Source: Temnothorax longispinosus (taxonomy: Eukaryota; Arthropoda; Insecta; Hymenoptera; Formicidae). Taken from it: a DNA stretch of 64,000 nucleotides. Position 1 is the stretch's first letter. Every line of letters begins with the position of its first letter. Positions 22,649 to 34,440 of the stretch are shown here, one piece after another. The position numbers were made by a program, and so were the translations under genes. The notes beneath the pieces were generated by a model, which ran no database searches, had not been told where the DNA came from, and was given only the letters and a program-made list of their open reading frames with translations. The stretch covers positions 10,959,279 to 11,023,278 of the forward strand of contig NC_092366.1 of assembly GCF_030848805.1 (NCBI RefSeq), written 5' to 3'.

Positions 22649-24697
22649 TGTTTGCACAAGCTCGCGCACAAGCCTGAACTCTAAAATTAGATGAGGAAGG
22701 AACAAATAATAAAGAATCCGTTTATTGAGAGAGAGAGATTGCGTTTCGTAATTTATATGTAATTCAAAAATAAGAAGTTTAGAATGGGCAGAACTATACA
22801 AAGAATACCAACATTTGTTGCATAGGAGAAGGGAAACTGCCCGAAAACCTTCCCAGTATTCGTGAACAAATTATTACATAGATTATATAAAATACAATAG
22901 AAATACAATAAATGTATCAAATACAGAAAATTAAACAAATAAATTGTTATTCGAGAACAGTCCTTTCTTTTTAATTCTGGTAAAATATATTTGCATTCAC
23001 TGATGCAATTTGTTATTAAATGAATTGATTCGTCATAAGAGGAATAAAAATAGTATGCTCATATATAATATTATCTCGACGTAGTCAAGATCAGAACTAG
23101 TTGTTATTTATCAAAGAAAGGATCGTTAAAAACATAGACATAAATCAATTAGACACATAAATATCAATTCAGATATAATTCAAACAATCGGGGAAATAAT
23201 GCATCAATCTTTTAGTTCAATCATGAATAATTGTCATCGGCCTTGTAGATAATATTCTTCGTAATTCGAATATTGACTAAGTATTACAGAAATTGTGTAC
23301 AAACCACGGTACAGAAATATTACTTACAACATGAGCTATTATTACGACACGAAAGATAAAGACGACAAGAGCAATAAGTTTTCAATTAAGTGTACTGAAT
23401 TACAATTGTAGTAGGCCTTCAATCTTTGATTAATACATTAATTCGACATAGAACAAACTCAATATTAGATAATAATAAATTGGAAGAATAATCACGGTGA
23501 TAATACAAAGAATAATATATTGAGAGATATCATCAAAACGTATAAAAACTGGTAACAGAAGTTATCGCAAATAACGTGGTTATAAACGTTATGAATGAGT
23601 CGTGAATGCTACGCAAATACGCACCGCAATGTTATCACGTGAAAATATAATTCAATATCTATTGGGAGATATTCTCAAAAACGCAAGCAAAAGGTAAATA
23701 TATCTTATCGCAGACAATGTAATGTTAAACGATTATTCAGTGTGAAGCACGTACGCATAAGAAAGAAATAACGTAAAGAATTTACATGTTTCGGGTTTAT
23801 CACGGAATATCAATCTTACAAAATGAAATAGTGACTGTCTCTAATTGTTAATGAAATAATTATAATCAACGAAAGAAATAATTACAGTAATTTTAAACTG
23901 AGCTCAGTATTATCATTAGACTCGAAATAACTTTTTACTGTCTTTTTCAAAAGGCGAGGAAGTTTTCCTCTCACTTGCTCTCGTGATCTCTGAGAGGATT
24001 GATTATCTCTCTCGTAACGGTAGACGAAGGTCTAACGTTCCCTCTCTGTAACGGTAGACGAAAGTCTAACGTTTCCACTCGAGTATATTTAAACAGGTTA
24101 CCTTTCATAGACGATAACATCACCTAGGATGTTCACACAATGAGTATATTAAAAGGGCTCAATCCTTATCTCTTTCGTTTATCCAAGACTTCGAAAGGGC
24201 TCGTGATTCCTGTCGAAAAGGCTCTCTCGCACGTTTCAGCAAATGGCTGCCTTCCTTCGTTCCACGTGTCGGCATGGCTCGCCGGGACGGATATCCCTGG
24301 ATTCCTCTCGGTGACGATCGTAGTTTTACGTATCTTTCGTTAACTGATGTATGATAATTAGTTACTGCACACGAATAGGCAGATTTCAGCGACCGCACAA
24401 CTTTATCGCGAAAAGATGACGCAATTACGTATCTGATTCGACCGTATGTAACGCACGATGTATCACGCGCGATGTCTGCGAAACGAGTGCTCGCTCGCCC
24501 GGGCTGCGCGCCCTTCCCAATATCCTTGCGCAAGCGCGCGGGAAGCCCGCGCTCGGCCGTTCTCGAGCGCCTGGGTTACTACGCGGTCGGACCTATTTCT
24601 CGCATACATATTCGCGCGTTCCGACCTACCGCAATGCGAACGCCATAGATGGCCGCACTTATACAATCTCTCTCTCTTTACACGTTGACTTCAAACA
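22649..24697. mobile_element. LTR-like insert (probable solo LTR, 2,049 bp) inside Copia-A
   Basis: The insert starts TGTTTGCACAAG and ends ACTTCAAACA, so it has TG...CA ends. It is flanked by exact 5-bp repeats GAACG (22644-22648 and 24698-24702). Removing it and one GAACG rejoins the copia reading frame across YVNDLLEKF. No polymerase ORF and no second LTR copy were seen inside, which suggests a solo LTR of a long-LTR element. The 3' part (about 24180-24697) is related to 42317-42879. A short tandem duplication (CGTAACGGTAGACGAAGGTC) lies near 24014-24075. Confidence 0.75.
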
Positions 24698-24702
24698 GAA
24701 CG

Positions 24703-25491
24703 ATCTCTTGGAAAAATTCAATATGAATTCAGCCAAAAGTGTATCTACACCGATTGAGTCAAACACAAAAATCACGAAAGATTTAGGACCGAAAGACGAC
24801 GAAGAAAGAGAGCGAATGAAAAATCGACCATATCGAGAACTCATCTGAGGTCTGATTTACTTGACAAATGCGACCAGACCGGACATTGTTTACGCTGCAA
24901 ACGCGTTGAGTAGATTTTGCTCTGACCCCGGAGAAGAACATTTGGCTCTTGGCGAAACGAGTACTTCGATATTTCAAAAGAACGATGAGCTACGGCATCA
25001 AGTACGAGAAAAACAAACAGAAGATGAACGCATATACCGACTCTAATTGGGCTGGCGACATAGAAGATCGGCGATCGTGCTCAGGAAACGTCTTAACCCT
25101 GGCTGGAGGAGCGATCAGCTGGAAATCCAGGAAACAACCAACAGTGTTACTTTCGACGATGAAAGCAGAGTACGTCGCTCTCTCCGAAGTATCGAAAGAG
25201 ATTGTGTATTTGAAAAGACTAATAAATCATATGCAGTTTTACGATATCGTGGAGAATCCAGTGCGCGTATTCTGCGATAATCAAAGTGCAATAGAGTTAG
25301 CTAAAAACGCAGTGTTTCATAAAAGAAGCAAGCACATAGACATTCAATACCATTTTACGCGAGATCTAGTCGAGAAAAATGAGATTAAAATCGTTTACTT
25401 AAGAACTGACTCGATGCTAGCGGACATTTTTACAAAAGCATTACCAAAAATTAAACACAATAGAGCAATAAATATGTTAAACTTAAAGTGA
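24703..25491 (+). pseudogene. Copia-A RT end and RNase H
   Basis: Resumes with LLEKFNMNSAKSVSTPIE and continues through TRPDIVYAANALSRF. An in-frame stop (TGA near 24846) and a frame change near 24945 break it. The longest open part (24949-25491) is RNase H: first Asp in AYTDSNWAG, Glu in MKAEYVALSE, Asp in CDNQSAIELA, then KRSKHIDIQYHF and the C-terminal LADIFTKALP typical of copia. Confidence 0.9.
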
Positions 25492-25650
25492 AAAAGGACT
25501 GAACATTCACAATAGAAAATGAATAATTTTTTGTTAAATAAATGGTTTACTTATGATTTATGTTTAACGGTTTATAGAAAAACAGTCTACTCATTGTTAT
25601 ATTAGATGAGATTAGCGTCATATTGTTTTGTTTACACTATAGATTCACAT

Positions 25651-25662
25651 CGATAGAGGGGG
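25651..25662 (+). other. Copia-A polypurine tract
   Basis: CGATAGAGGGGG directly before the 3' LTR; primes plus-strand DNA in this class of element. Confidence 0.75.
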
Positions 25663-25886
25663 TGTTAGGATATATCGATGTAACTCGGCACATACAGTGT
25701 CCTCTCTCGAGTACACACATGTATTAGATATTAGAATCACGTGATACGGCGATGTCACGAACAAGGAGCTCGAGGAAAGAGTCAGTCGCTTACTAGACCT
25801 TCGCGCTGTAACGAATCGCTCAGAATAAAGTTTTGTTACTTTTGCATAACTCCGTGAATTCACTCATCCCACACGTAATCCTGTCA
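25663..25886 (+). repeat. Copia-A 3' LTR
   Basis: 224 bp, about 97-98% like the 5' LTR apart from two small indels; followed by the ACATT target duplication. Confidence 0.95.
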
Positions 25887-25891
25887 ACATT

Positions 25892-26710
25892 AAAAAATTA
25901 TACCAATTTAATGATATTTTACACACAAAGTAGATCATCAACAAACAAAAATATAACAACAAAATTTGAAACGATTTACAAAAAATTTTTTTTTGAGATT
26001 TTTTTGGAAAAAAAAATTTAGTAACAGTTATTTATAATCACTAAATCTTTTACATTCTATTAGATTTTCCGTAACTATTTATATACATTTTTTGTCTTTA
26101 GATCTCTGTAGAATTAATATCGATGTTTTAATATTTCCTGCATGTACTTTTGGTTGAGACGATCGGACAATGTCCCCAGAACAATGTTTAATCACGCACT
26201 TTATTTTTATTAAAGAATGTTTTATATTGACAACTTACGCATTGATACCGCCGCGCGTTGTACTTCTAACGTCCTTTTAGTTTGTTTAATTTTATTATCA
26301 AGAATATAATATTAGATAATTTATCTCTTCATTAGAACATAATTTTCCGACACCGGAAATACATTTTAGAAATAAATAAAAATATGTAATGTATATGCTA
26401 CTTACATGTAAATGCCCATCACACATTCAGGTTTTATTTTTTCGATCAAATATATTCGTACAAAATTGCCTTAAATTTTTAAGGTAAAAAAAAGCAAGCA
26501 CACGCGTTTTCAGATTTGATATAAACGCGCAAAAGATTTGATATAAAAAACTAACGCTACTTTATAGTTGTCATAATATAATTCTATAAAGAAATCTGAT
26601 GCATAAAATGGTATAACAATAATAATATTTCGTTATATTGCTATTCTTTATATTTTTAACCGACAAAAGCGTTTAACTTTAAAAATAGTCTTAATGTTAA
26701 ACGATGTACA
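25892..26710. other. AT-rich DNA with small repeat fragment
   Basis: No gene. Near 26459-26512 the order ACAAAATTGCC, poly-A, AGCAAGCACACGCG resembles a decayed end of the GCGCCAAGTACACGC palindrome family. Confidence 0.45.
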
Positions 26711-27623
26711 GGGTGTCCTATTTTAAATGCCTCAGACAAATATCTCGAAAAATATGGAAGATACGGAAAAATGTTTCAGACAAAAGTTACATGAAGAGGG
26801 CCATATGACCAAAATATAGACTTGAGTAGCTTTTTCAAGGCCAGATCAATGTGATCAATGTTTTCTTAAATGAAACTCCTCATTTCTTATTACATATTCT
26901 TATAGCCCTTGTTGAGACGTTTTCAGAACACTATAATAAAGCTCTCTTGCGTTGAAAATTTTCTGAGTTATTTCAAATTTTTGATATTTTTAATATAAAA
27001 TATGAAATATCTCGTAAAGTATTCACTTTTTGATGACTTTGACACTTTTATATATAGATTAATGAAAGAAATCGATTGTTGTAAAGAAACCAGAAAAAAT
27101 TATTTTAAAACATTTGATTGCATCTTGTAGACTCATTCAATTTTTAAAAATTGCATATGTAAAAATTAATATTATTATTCGATTTCTTTCATTATTCTAT
27201 TTATAAAAATGTCGAAATCATCGAAAAGTAAATACGAAATATTTTATATATTAAAATATTATAACAAAATTTAAAATATCTCGGAAAATTCTTAATGAAA
27301 AAAAGCTTGATTACTCTCTAAATCAGTGAATAGTACTGGTGAATCAGTGAATAGTCACTGATATCACTGATTTAGTTTTAAAGAGTATAGTGTTTTAAAA
27401 ACGTCTGGGCAAGAGCTACAAGAATATGCAATAAAAATGGGGAGTTCCATTTAAGAAAACATCGGTCACATTGAAACCTGGCCTTGAAAAGGTCACACAA
27501 ACGGTCAAGCCCATATTTTCATCATGTGATTCCCTTCAAACTATGTAACTTTTGTTTAAAACATTTTTTTGTATCTTCCATATTGTTCAAGATATTTGCC
27601 TGGGGCATTTAAAATCAGACACC
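26711..27623. mobile_element. Foldback element with GGTGTC ends, ~910 bp
   Basis: The left end GGGTGTCCTATTTTAAATGCC and the right end GGGGCATTTAAAATCAGACACC (inverted) bound arms of over 400 bases that are degenerate inverted copies of each other, covering nearly the whole element. It is non-coding. Related single ends lie near 40600-40830 and 56600-56690. Confidence 0.65.
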
Positions 27624-29252
27624 AATAAAATCTTTATACTGTCTACTACCATAAAAAAAAATAGAAATATGAAATATTTATTCTTTGTATTTAATATAAA
27701 AAAACGTTTAGAAACCCTTGCATTTTTGCCATATATCCCATAGGGGTGGGATATATGACATTCATAGGTGAAATATACGTTTTATAAAAAATTACAAATA
27801 ATGTTTATAAATAATGCTATAAAATGTCATAATAAGTTATAAAATGTGTATAAGAAGTTTATTAAGATGTAAGAATGAAACAAATTATAAAACTGAAAAT
27901 TTTTTTAAAGAAAATAGAAGAACGATAGATATATTAAAGATTATTGGTATACAATCCAATAAAAAAAAGAAAAAGAACATATATCAGATATCATGCTAAA
28001 CAAAGAATATAATAAGAGCTATGCACTTGTATTTTGCTGTATTCCATCCTTTAGTATCTCTCTACACTTATGTATCATGAAATAACCATTAAACCTTTTA
28101 CATTCCCTACAGTAATCATTTTACGTAGGTCGTAATATATGATCGCGCTACTTACTACGGTGAGAAATTGATTCAACTCACGACGGTTTCGTTAATATTA
28201 ACAGTAAAGAACTGAAATTGCAACACAATACTAATATGGCATAAAGGCACATAACAGTGTGATTGCGAGCAAGTATCTTTATTCCTTCTATTTTTTCTGA
28301 CTTCTGTGGCGTAAACCCCGCGCGTAAATACCGGAGTTACCCTATAGAGTTTTAAATATAAGCTATTAAGAATGAGTACCTTTTAACGTATTCATTATCA
28401 TAAGTGGAAATAGATAGTGAATTCTTATTCTTTGTCCAACATATTAAATAGATTTTATTTAAACAGAATTTGAGTGCAACACTTAAGACAATTATTTTCA
28501 TTAAAGATAACTCGTTTAATTAACAGAAATGCATGGACTCATTTTGTTAATCAAAGCATAGATAAAAACGTAAAATAAATATAGATTTAACTTAAGTTAA
28601 ACTTAATCTGACTTAAATTAATTATAGCAATACTTTTAATATTGCAAATTAAGAATATGTAAAGAAAATAGTACAAAATCACAATTCCGCTATAAAAAAT
28701 TTTAAACTTTATTAAGAAATATTTAATAAAATTTATACTCAAAATTTTATAGCATATTTCTGAAAGTTAATAATATTTAGTTTATTAAATTTCTATTTTT
28801 CTCTAACATCTTCTATTTGACATTCTACAAAGTATTTATATATCATGAGAGTTTGTAAAGGTAAAATAGATGTGTTCCTTTTTTACATAGCTTCTATTGT
28901 CCGTCGACAGCGGTAGAAGATGTAGGAAAAGCAAACATATTTCCTTGAAAGCTTGTTGAAAAATGAACTTTAGTGTCATCTATCATCTTAGAATGATGAT
29001 AGTGGTACATGACTAAAGTAAGAAATATTTCATGATATATCATACTTAACAGATTACAAAATTTCAGATATTAAAAAAGTATTGGATTTTATTATTTATT
29101 GTCTAAATTTAAGATTTTTTTTTTTTTAATAAAGCAAAATTGTAAATTTCTTTCTTGTTCAAGATTTTTAACATAAAATAAATTGATGCAAAGATTAATT
29201 GCGATGGCAACATTGTGACAAGAATAGTAACTGTTGTAATTACGCATTATAC
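27624..29252. other. AT-rich DNA without recognisable gene
   Basis: About 1.6 kb with no ORF, RNA gene or repeat that I can support. A slightly less AT-rich patch at 28130-28330 has no coding signal. Confidence 0.5.
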
Positions 29253-29256
29253 TTAA

Positions 29257-29534
29257 CCCTCCGTCTGCATACGAGGGTCAACAGCGTCCGAGCCAAAATG
29301 ATATCTGTTCGTGACTGATACTTGCAAGCCTGCCAGAAATGATTAAATAAACTATGTTTATCAAAATGACTATAAAATCATCAACTGCAATGTAGACAGA
29401 CGTTTTGTAAATTTTTTTAATTTTTATAAATATTTTAAGTAGGGAAAAATAGCGTCAAATGTGACAGACGTATACACGTCTGTATACACGTATACACTTC
29501 AAGGGTGCAAAAAGAAATGTATACAGACGAAGGG
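29257..29534. mobile_element. piggyBac-like MITE, 278 bp
   Basis: Flanked by TTAA on both sides (29253-29256, 29535-29538). It starts CCCTCCGTCTGCATAC and ends GTATACAGACGAAGGG. CCC-type ends with a TTAA duplication are diagnostic of piggyBac. There is no transposase. Confidence 0.7.
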
Positions 29535-29538
29535 TTAA

Positions 29539-29875
29539 ATTGTCGTATACCTTATGTACATCACTTCATCAGGTTATATCAAATTGCGGGTTTTGATATA
29601 GTCGAAATTATTTTTAAAGATTTTAGATTGTATTATTTACGACAATCTGTACACTTTATACAAATAAACAACAATGATTATGATTATTATACTATTTTTA
29701 TCATACATCGAAGGCGTCTGTGAATAGTGTAAATTGGTATGACATATTCTACGAATTAAAAAAAAATACTAATAGTTCTAATAGCTCTTTCTATAGTTCT
29801 ACTGTTCCTGATAAACATTAAACACAGTTCCATGTTCTTTATAAAAATCAAAATTTAAAAAATGTCGTGTTATAA
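29539..29875. other. AT-rich spacer
   Basis: No supported feature. Confidence 0.4.
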
Positions 29876-30090
29876 AACTTTGCGATCTAGCACACGACTC
29901 CCCTCTAAAGTACCAAAACGTGTTAAATATGGTAATTTTTAACAAAAGTTCTTAATAGTTCTATTTGAGTTTTACATATACACAATATACAATTTCAGAT
30001 CAATATTCCACCAATTAACAATTTTTAAACAATTTTTTATATTTGTGTCCAACACAACATTTAGCGAGACTGTGTCGTGCTAATAATAAT
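29876..30090. repeat. Left arm of a ~6.2-kb inverted-repeat block
   Basis: Matches 35870-36095 in inverted orientation. Shared phrases in order include CTCTAAAGTACCA, AGTTCTATT, CACCAATTAA and the TTTGTG...AACA...CATTTAG stretch. The divergence indicates an old element. Confidence 0.6.
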
Positions 30091-30289
30091 CCTAGTGACG
30101 GCCGAACTTCCTCGACGTCGATAATGTCAAAATTTCTAATCCTGTTTTCTATGTTATATATCTATATCTGTTCTTGTCTAACGAGAGACATCTGTCCTTG
30201 TTCGATTGCTGCGCCATCTCTCGCTACACGCAATACTGCTTATCCTATCAACCTAAATGTGCTTTTGCACATATAAAAGTTAAATACAC

Positions 30290-30458
30290 TAAACTTTTTT
30301 TCTAGGCTTTCAATCTCAGTTCTAATTGCACGATATTGTTCTGAAATGTTTTCCCTAGTTCGTACCGTATCACATTTTGTATATATAAACTGCAGTATTT
30401 TTGTATAAGCAAATATTGCCGTCAGTGACAGCTCTATGTGCCCAAATTTTTAATTTTT
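30290..30458. repeat. Left part of a TTAA-type element split by the minisatellite unit
   Basis: Corresponds to 37700-37850 of the uninterrupted relative at 37599-38004 (shared phrases CCAATTGCAC/CTAATTGCAC and GCAAATATTG). The other half resumes at 31730-31873 and ends in GGATCTCC next to TTAA. Confidence 0.6.
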
Positions 30459-31729
30459 GAAGTGAAACTTTTTTAGGCACGGTAGTGAGTTCGATTCGCG
30501 ACACGAAAAAGTGTAACGGAAGTGAAACTTCTTTGGTACGGTAGTAAGTTCGATTGTGCGACACAAAAAGTGTAACGAAAATTTGACCAATAGGCGTACG
30601 GCGTTGGCGAGACGGTTCTTCTTCTGGCACGGTAGTAAGTTCGATTATGCGACACGAAAAGTGTAACGAAAATTCGACCAATAGGCGTACGAAATGAAAC
30701 TTCTTTGGTACGGTAGTAAGTTCGATTGTGCGACACGGAAAATGTAACGAAAATTCGACCAATAGGCGTACGGCGTTGGCGAGACGGTTCTTCTTCTGGC
30801 ACGGTAGTAAGTTCGATTATGCGACACGAAAAGTGTAACGAAAATTCGACCAATAGGCGTACGAAATTAAACTTCTTTGGTACGGTAGTAAGTTCGATTG
30901 TGCGACACGAAAAGTGTAACGAAAATTCGACCAATAGGCGTACGAAATGAAACTTCTTTGGTACGGTAGTAAGTTCGATTGTGCGACACGGAAAATGTAA
31001 CGAAAATTTGACCAATAGGCGTACGGCGTTGGCGAGACGGTTCTTCTTCTGGCACGGTAGTAAGTTCGATTATGCGACACGAAAAGTGTAACGAAAATTC
31101 GACCAATAGGCGTACAAAATGAAACTTCTTTTGGTACGGTAGTAAGTTTGATTGTGCGACACGGAAAGTGTAACGAAAATTCGACCAATAGGCGTACGAA
31201 ATGAAACTTCTTTGGTACGGTAGTAAGTTCGATTGTGCGACACGAAGTGTAACGAAAATTTGACCAATAGGCGTACGGCGTTGGTGAGACGGTTCTTCTT
31301 CTGGCACGGTAGTAAGTTCGATTATGCGACACGAAAAGTGTAACGAAAATTCGACCAATTGGCGTACGAAATGAAACTTCTTTAATTGGTACGGTAGTAA
31401 GTTCGATTGTGCGACACGAAAAAACGTCACAAATAGTGTCACGAAAATTCGACCAACAGACGTACAAAGTGAAACTTTTTTTTGGATCGGTAAGTAAATT
31501 CGATTTTGCGACTCAAAAACGCGTCACGAAAATTCGATCAGGCGTACGGCACTGGCAAGACGGATATAGTAAGAACTGCATATAACACTATATTTTCGAG
31601 TTGCGGGCGGCTTGGAGTGACTAATTCCGTTGCATTGTTTTTGTATTAATTTCAGAAAAGTTATGGCAAAGCCTTGCCTTCAGAAGTTTCACTTCTAACG
31701 CGCGTGGCGACCACACGCATGATTTTTTT
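30459..31729 (-). mobile_element. Minisatellite-bearing mobile unit, copy A
   Basis: Contains a GAAGTGAAACTTC start, an array of about 81-bp units alternating with about 91-bp units that carry GGCGTTGGCGAGACGGTTC, and a unique end module with GGCAAAGCCTTGCC and AGAAGTTTCACTTC, finishing GCGTGGCGACCACACGCATG. Two further copies (44965-45480, 45493-46842) have the same start and end but different array lengths. Copy A lies inside another repeat whose unfilled form is at 37599-38004, so the unit itself moved. Long minus-strand frames repeating TIELTTVPKKFHFVRLLVEF exist only because 81 is a multiple of three. Confidence 0.7.
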
Positions 31730-31873
31730 GTTTTTGATATAAAGTCGACCAGTCCAGACTACATTTTTGTGCGTACTTCAATTCTGTAAAAGAATTTTGC
31801 AATTCCGTAAAACCAATTAAAAGTTTAATGCATTTAACTAAATGTCGGTAACGATTACCACTATAGGATCTCC
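31730..31873. repeat. Right part of the TTAA-type element
   Basis: Matches 37850-38004 (GTTTTTGATATAAA, TCGACCA, GCGTACTT) and ends in GGATCTCC before TTAA at 31874-31877. Confidence 0.6.
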
Positions 31874-31960
31874 TTAACGGTTGTTTTTGACAGTTCTACA
31901 AGAGATCTATGCTTTAAATTCTTTAAAATTAATTTTTAAAAGAGTTTCGGTGATTAACTA

Positions 31961-32277
31961 AGATAAAAGGATAAATATATATACGTTTATTGACTCCCCT
32001 CAGGGTTGCATTTTGTAGCGTTTTGTAGGGACGTTCCCAACCCTTTATTCAATTCTCATCCAATACTACCCTTCTCCTCTCACTTAACCCTTTGGACCAA
32101 CGGCTTAACGTCTCTTTCCGAAAGACGGAGCCCAGTTTGCTCCGCACAAGAGCCTATCTTGCACGGAGGGCGCAGCTTTCGGAAAAAACATTCCATGTCT
32201 ACACGGCTCTAGTGGACTCGAACCTGGTTCTTCAGATTACGAGTATGGCGCTCTACCACTAGACCACACTGCCGCCC
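31961..32277 (-). mobile_element. tRNA-Thr-derived SINE, minus strand
   Basis: Same family as 4899-5177. On the minus strand it starts with the tRNA-like part (about 32277 down to 32203; A box TGGTCTAGTGGT intact, anticodon loop CTCGTAA, B box GGTTCGAGTCC), followed by the shared body and a CCCTGAGGGG hairpin. It is flanked by a 13-base duplication, CGGTGATTAACTA (31948-31960 and 32278-32290). It is inserted in the outer repeat block. Confidence 0.88.
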
Positions 32278-33206
32278 CGGTGATTAACTATTTCTTAAAC
32301 AATTTTTAAAATTACGTCTAGCGCATGTACCCAAGTAGCACAACGTCGTCAATTAGACGTCTTTTTGACGTACGTCTTCGTCAGAACTTACGTCAAACTG
32401 ACGGTCAGTATGACTAAATGACCCTATACTGATGGCCATTTGTCACAGCATAAATGACGTCATCGGATGACATTAAACTTACATCAGTAGGTATATGACG
32501 TAAGTTTATAATAATTTTAAAAATGCTTTAAAAATGACGTAAATATGAGTCATTTAAAGGTATGTACATGTATACATGCCGTTATGCTTTTGTAAATTAA
32601 GAATTTTAGAAAGAAAAAAAATATATATATATGTATATACATATATATATTTATTTATTATGTATATGCCATGTGCGTACAGCCGCGCGGTCACCCATCC
32701 GAGTTAGTATCGCATCTAACGTTGCTTGACATCGATGATCGAACGGACTTTTTTTTTAACGAGGATAATTTATTAACTCTTATAAATACAACTAAATTAT
32801 TTTCATATATACATTGTAGTTGCTACCTGTTTTAGCTTAACCTACTTTATCAATTAAGTACAAGTTGATCTTGTGGACCATCTCCGGTACTTTTTATTTT
32901 ATTCTCATTAAATTATTATATCCTTTAGAATGTACTTTGTAAGAAAAACATGAAAAAACCTACTTGTCAGATAAACATTTAGTGCAATAAAACAATTTGC
33001 AACACTTTTGATTCGAGTACTTAAGTTACTTACTTAAATCTATATTGCTTTTTTATATATATATCTAATTTTTGGTAAGGCACTTCATACTTAAAGTGTT
33101 TTGGCATGTTATCAGCTCTAAGCTGAGTTATGCCTTTTGTTAGATTATTATATTCTAATTGTGTGTTGTAGAATCTTTCCACAATACTATAGATAAAATC
33201 TCTTAT

Positions 33207-33497
33207 AGTGGAGGCAAATTAGACCAAAAAAGTGCGTTATCTCGGAACCGGTTAACTACTCGGATTTGTTTGTTTTTTTAAATGTAGGTAATTAAAAACA
33301 CTACAATGTTTATGGGTTAAAAATTGACGCTTTAATTTATTAAATAATTATTAAATAAAAATTTATTAAATAAACAATTAGCGTCAATTTTTAACCCATA
33401 AACATTGTAGTGTTTTTAATTACCTACATTAAAAAAAAACGTTCAAATCCGAGTAGTTTTAACCGGTTCCGAGATAAAAACCTAATTTGCCTCCACT
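33207..33497. mobile_element. Palindromic MITE in the Jockey relic
   Basis: AGTGGAGGCAAATT at the left and AATTTGCCTCCACT at the right, with arms of about 120 bases containing GGTAATTAAAAACACTACAA. It sits between two parts of the Jockey-like frame. The target duplication is not clear. Confidence 0.7.
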
Positions 33498-33559
33498 TTT
33501 CGCTTGTTTATGTAGATCTACTATTTTACAATTCTACCTTCGTTTAGAATCAGTCTTAA

Positions 33560-33833
33560 GGCCGTTCACCGGTCCTTATACTAGAGAAAATCGAAATTCT
33601 ATAGATTTTCTTTAAACTGTGAATATACGTTAATTTAGATGTGCTTTATGCGAATGTTTACCAAAATTTAGTAAAAGTTGAAACTTTGAGGCTCAGTATC
33701 TTGATTTTTTATACCGCAAGAGGTACTGAAATTTATATCACGCATAAAGCACACCTAAATTAACGTATATTCACAGTTTAAAGAAAATCTATAGAATTTC
33801 GATTTTCTCTAGTATAAGGACCGGTGAACGTCT
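33560..33833. mobile_element. TTAA-flanked MITE in the Jockey relic
   Basis: Flanked by TTAA (33556-33559 and 33834-33837). Ends GGCCGTTCACCGGTCC and GGACCGGTGAACGTCT. The Jockey-like frame reads straight across if the element and one TTAA are left out, which confirms the target duplication. TTAA suggests a piggyBac- or Kolobok-type origin. Confidence 0.75.
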
Positions 33834-34440
33834 TTAAGCACCTATTTTGGAATCTTTGTATGAGTAACAGATTCGTTATAGCTGTTTCGCACCAAGCTGC
33901 CGCCGCATATGTGGCTATCGGCCTTAATATCATTTTATATCAAAGTTTTGTTATGCTTACTAACTGCTGAGCCTCTTACTAACAATGGATAAAGTTGTCT
34001 CATTACAATGTATGTTTTTCTTAATACTATGTTGATATGCCTTTTATATGTCAACTTATGATCTAAGTTTATTTTTAAGTATTTTACAATACTTTTAAAA
34101 TTTATTGTCTAATTGTATACTTTTATAGGTTGTATTATACGTGAATCTTTAATTTTTCTCGTAAAGACTATTACTTCTGTTTTCGCTGCGTTTAGTTTTA
34201 TTTTTTATTTATCCTAATATTTCTGTAACATATCGATGTGTATCTGTATCTGCTTGGCTGCAACTATAGCGCTAAAGGAGTGTGCGTACGGTACGCCGTA
34301 TCATCCGCAAACATCGCTAAATTGATTTTCTCAAATCTATCTATATCGTTTAAATAGATCGTAAACAATGGTGGATTAAGTACCGAGCCTTGTGGTACTG
34401 AACGGACTAGTGGCCTTTGACTCTGCAGTTTCCTTGTTGC

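Larger units (their letters stand above)
19157..25886 (+). mobile_element. Copia-A: decayed Ty1/copia retrotransposon
   Basis: A complete but broken element: 217-bp 5' LTR, initiator-tRNA primer site, gag and pol remnants in the copia order (gag, protease, integrase, reverse transcriptase, RNase H), polypurine tract and 224-bp 3' LTR. It is flanked by the 5-bp target duplication ACATT (19152-19156, 25887-25891). The coding part holds many stops and frame changes and is split by a 2,049-bp LTR-like insert (22649-24697). The LTRs differ by a handful of substitutions and two small indels, so the insertion is older than Copia-B. Confidence 0.95.
33055..34440 (-). pseudogene. Jockey-like non-LTR reverse transcriptase fragment
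   Basis: On the minus strand from 34440 downwards the frame shows VPQGSVLNPPLFTIYLNDI (about 34398-34342) and the catalytic LAMFADDTAYR (FADD at about 34300-34311). Further down come VKYLKINLDHKLTYKRHI and a region like ILRPIATYAAAAWCE. After a MITE (33560-33833) the frame continues with LRLILNEGRIV, and after a second MITE (33207-33497) with IRDFIYSIVERFYNTQLEYN. Only the palm, thumb and C-terminal end survive; stops and frame changes are present. Family knowledge: this layout fits Jockey/CR1-like LINEs. Confidence 0.85.

Noticed and set aside
24159..24533. 124-residue minus-strand open frame
   Set aside because: It lies in the LTR-like insert and shows no domain; the GC-rich composition explains its openness.
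30370..31467. Long minus-strand open frames of 130-216 residues with repeated peptide
   Set aside because: They follow the 81-bp minisatellite, appear in more than one frame at once, and share no recognisable domain.
30459..31729. CRISPR-like regularity
   Set aside because: Units are 81-91 bp with no unique spacers, and the genome is eukaryotic.
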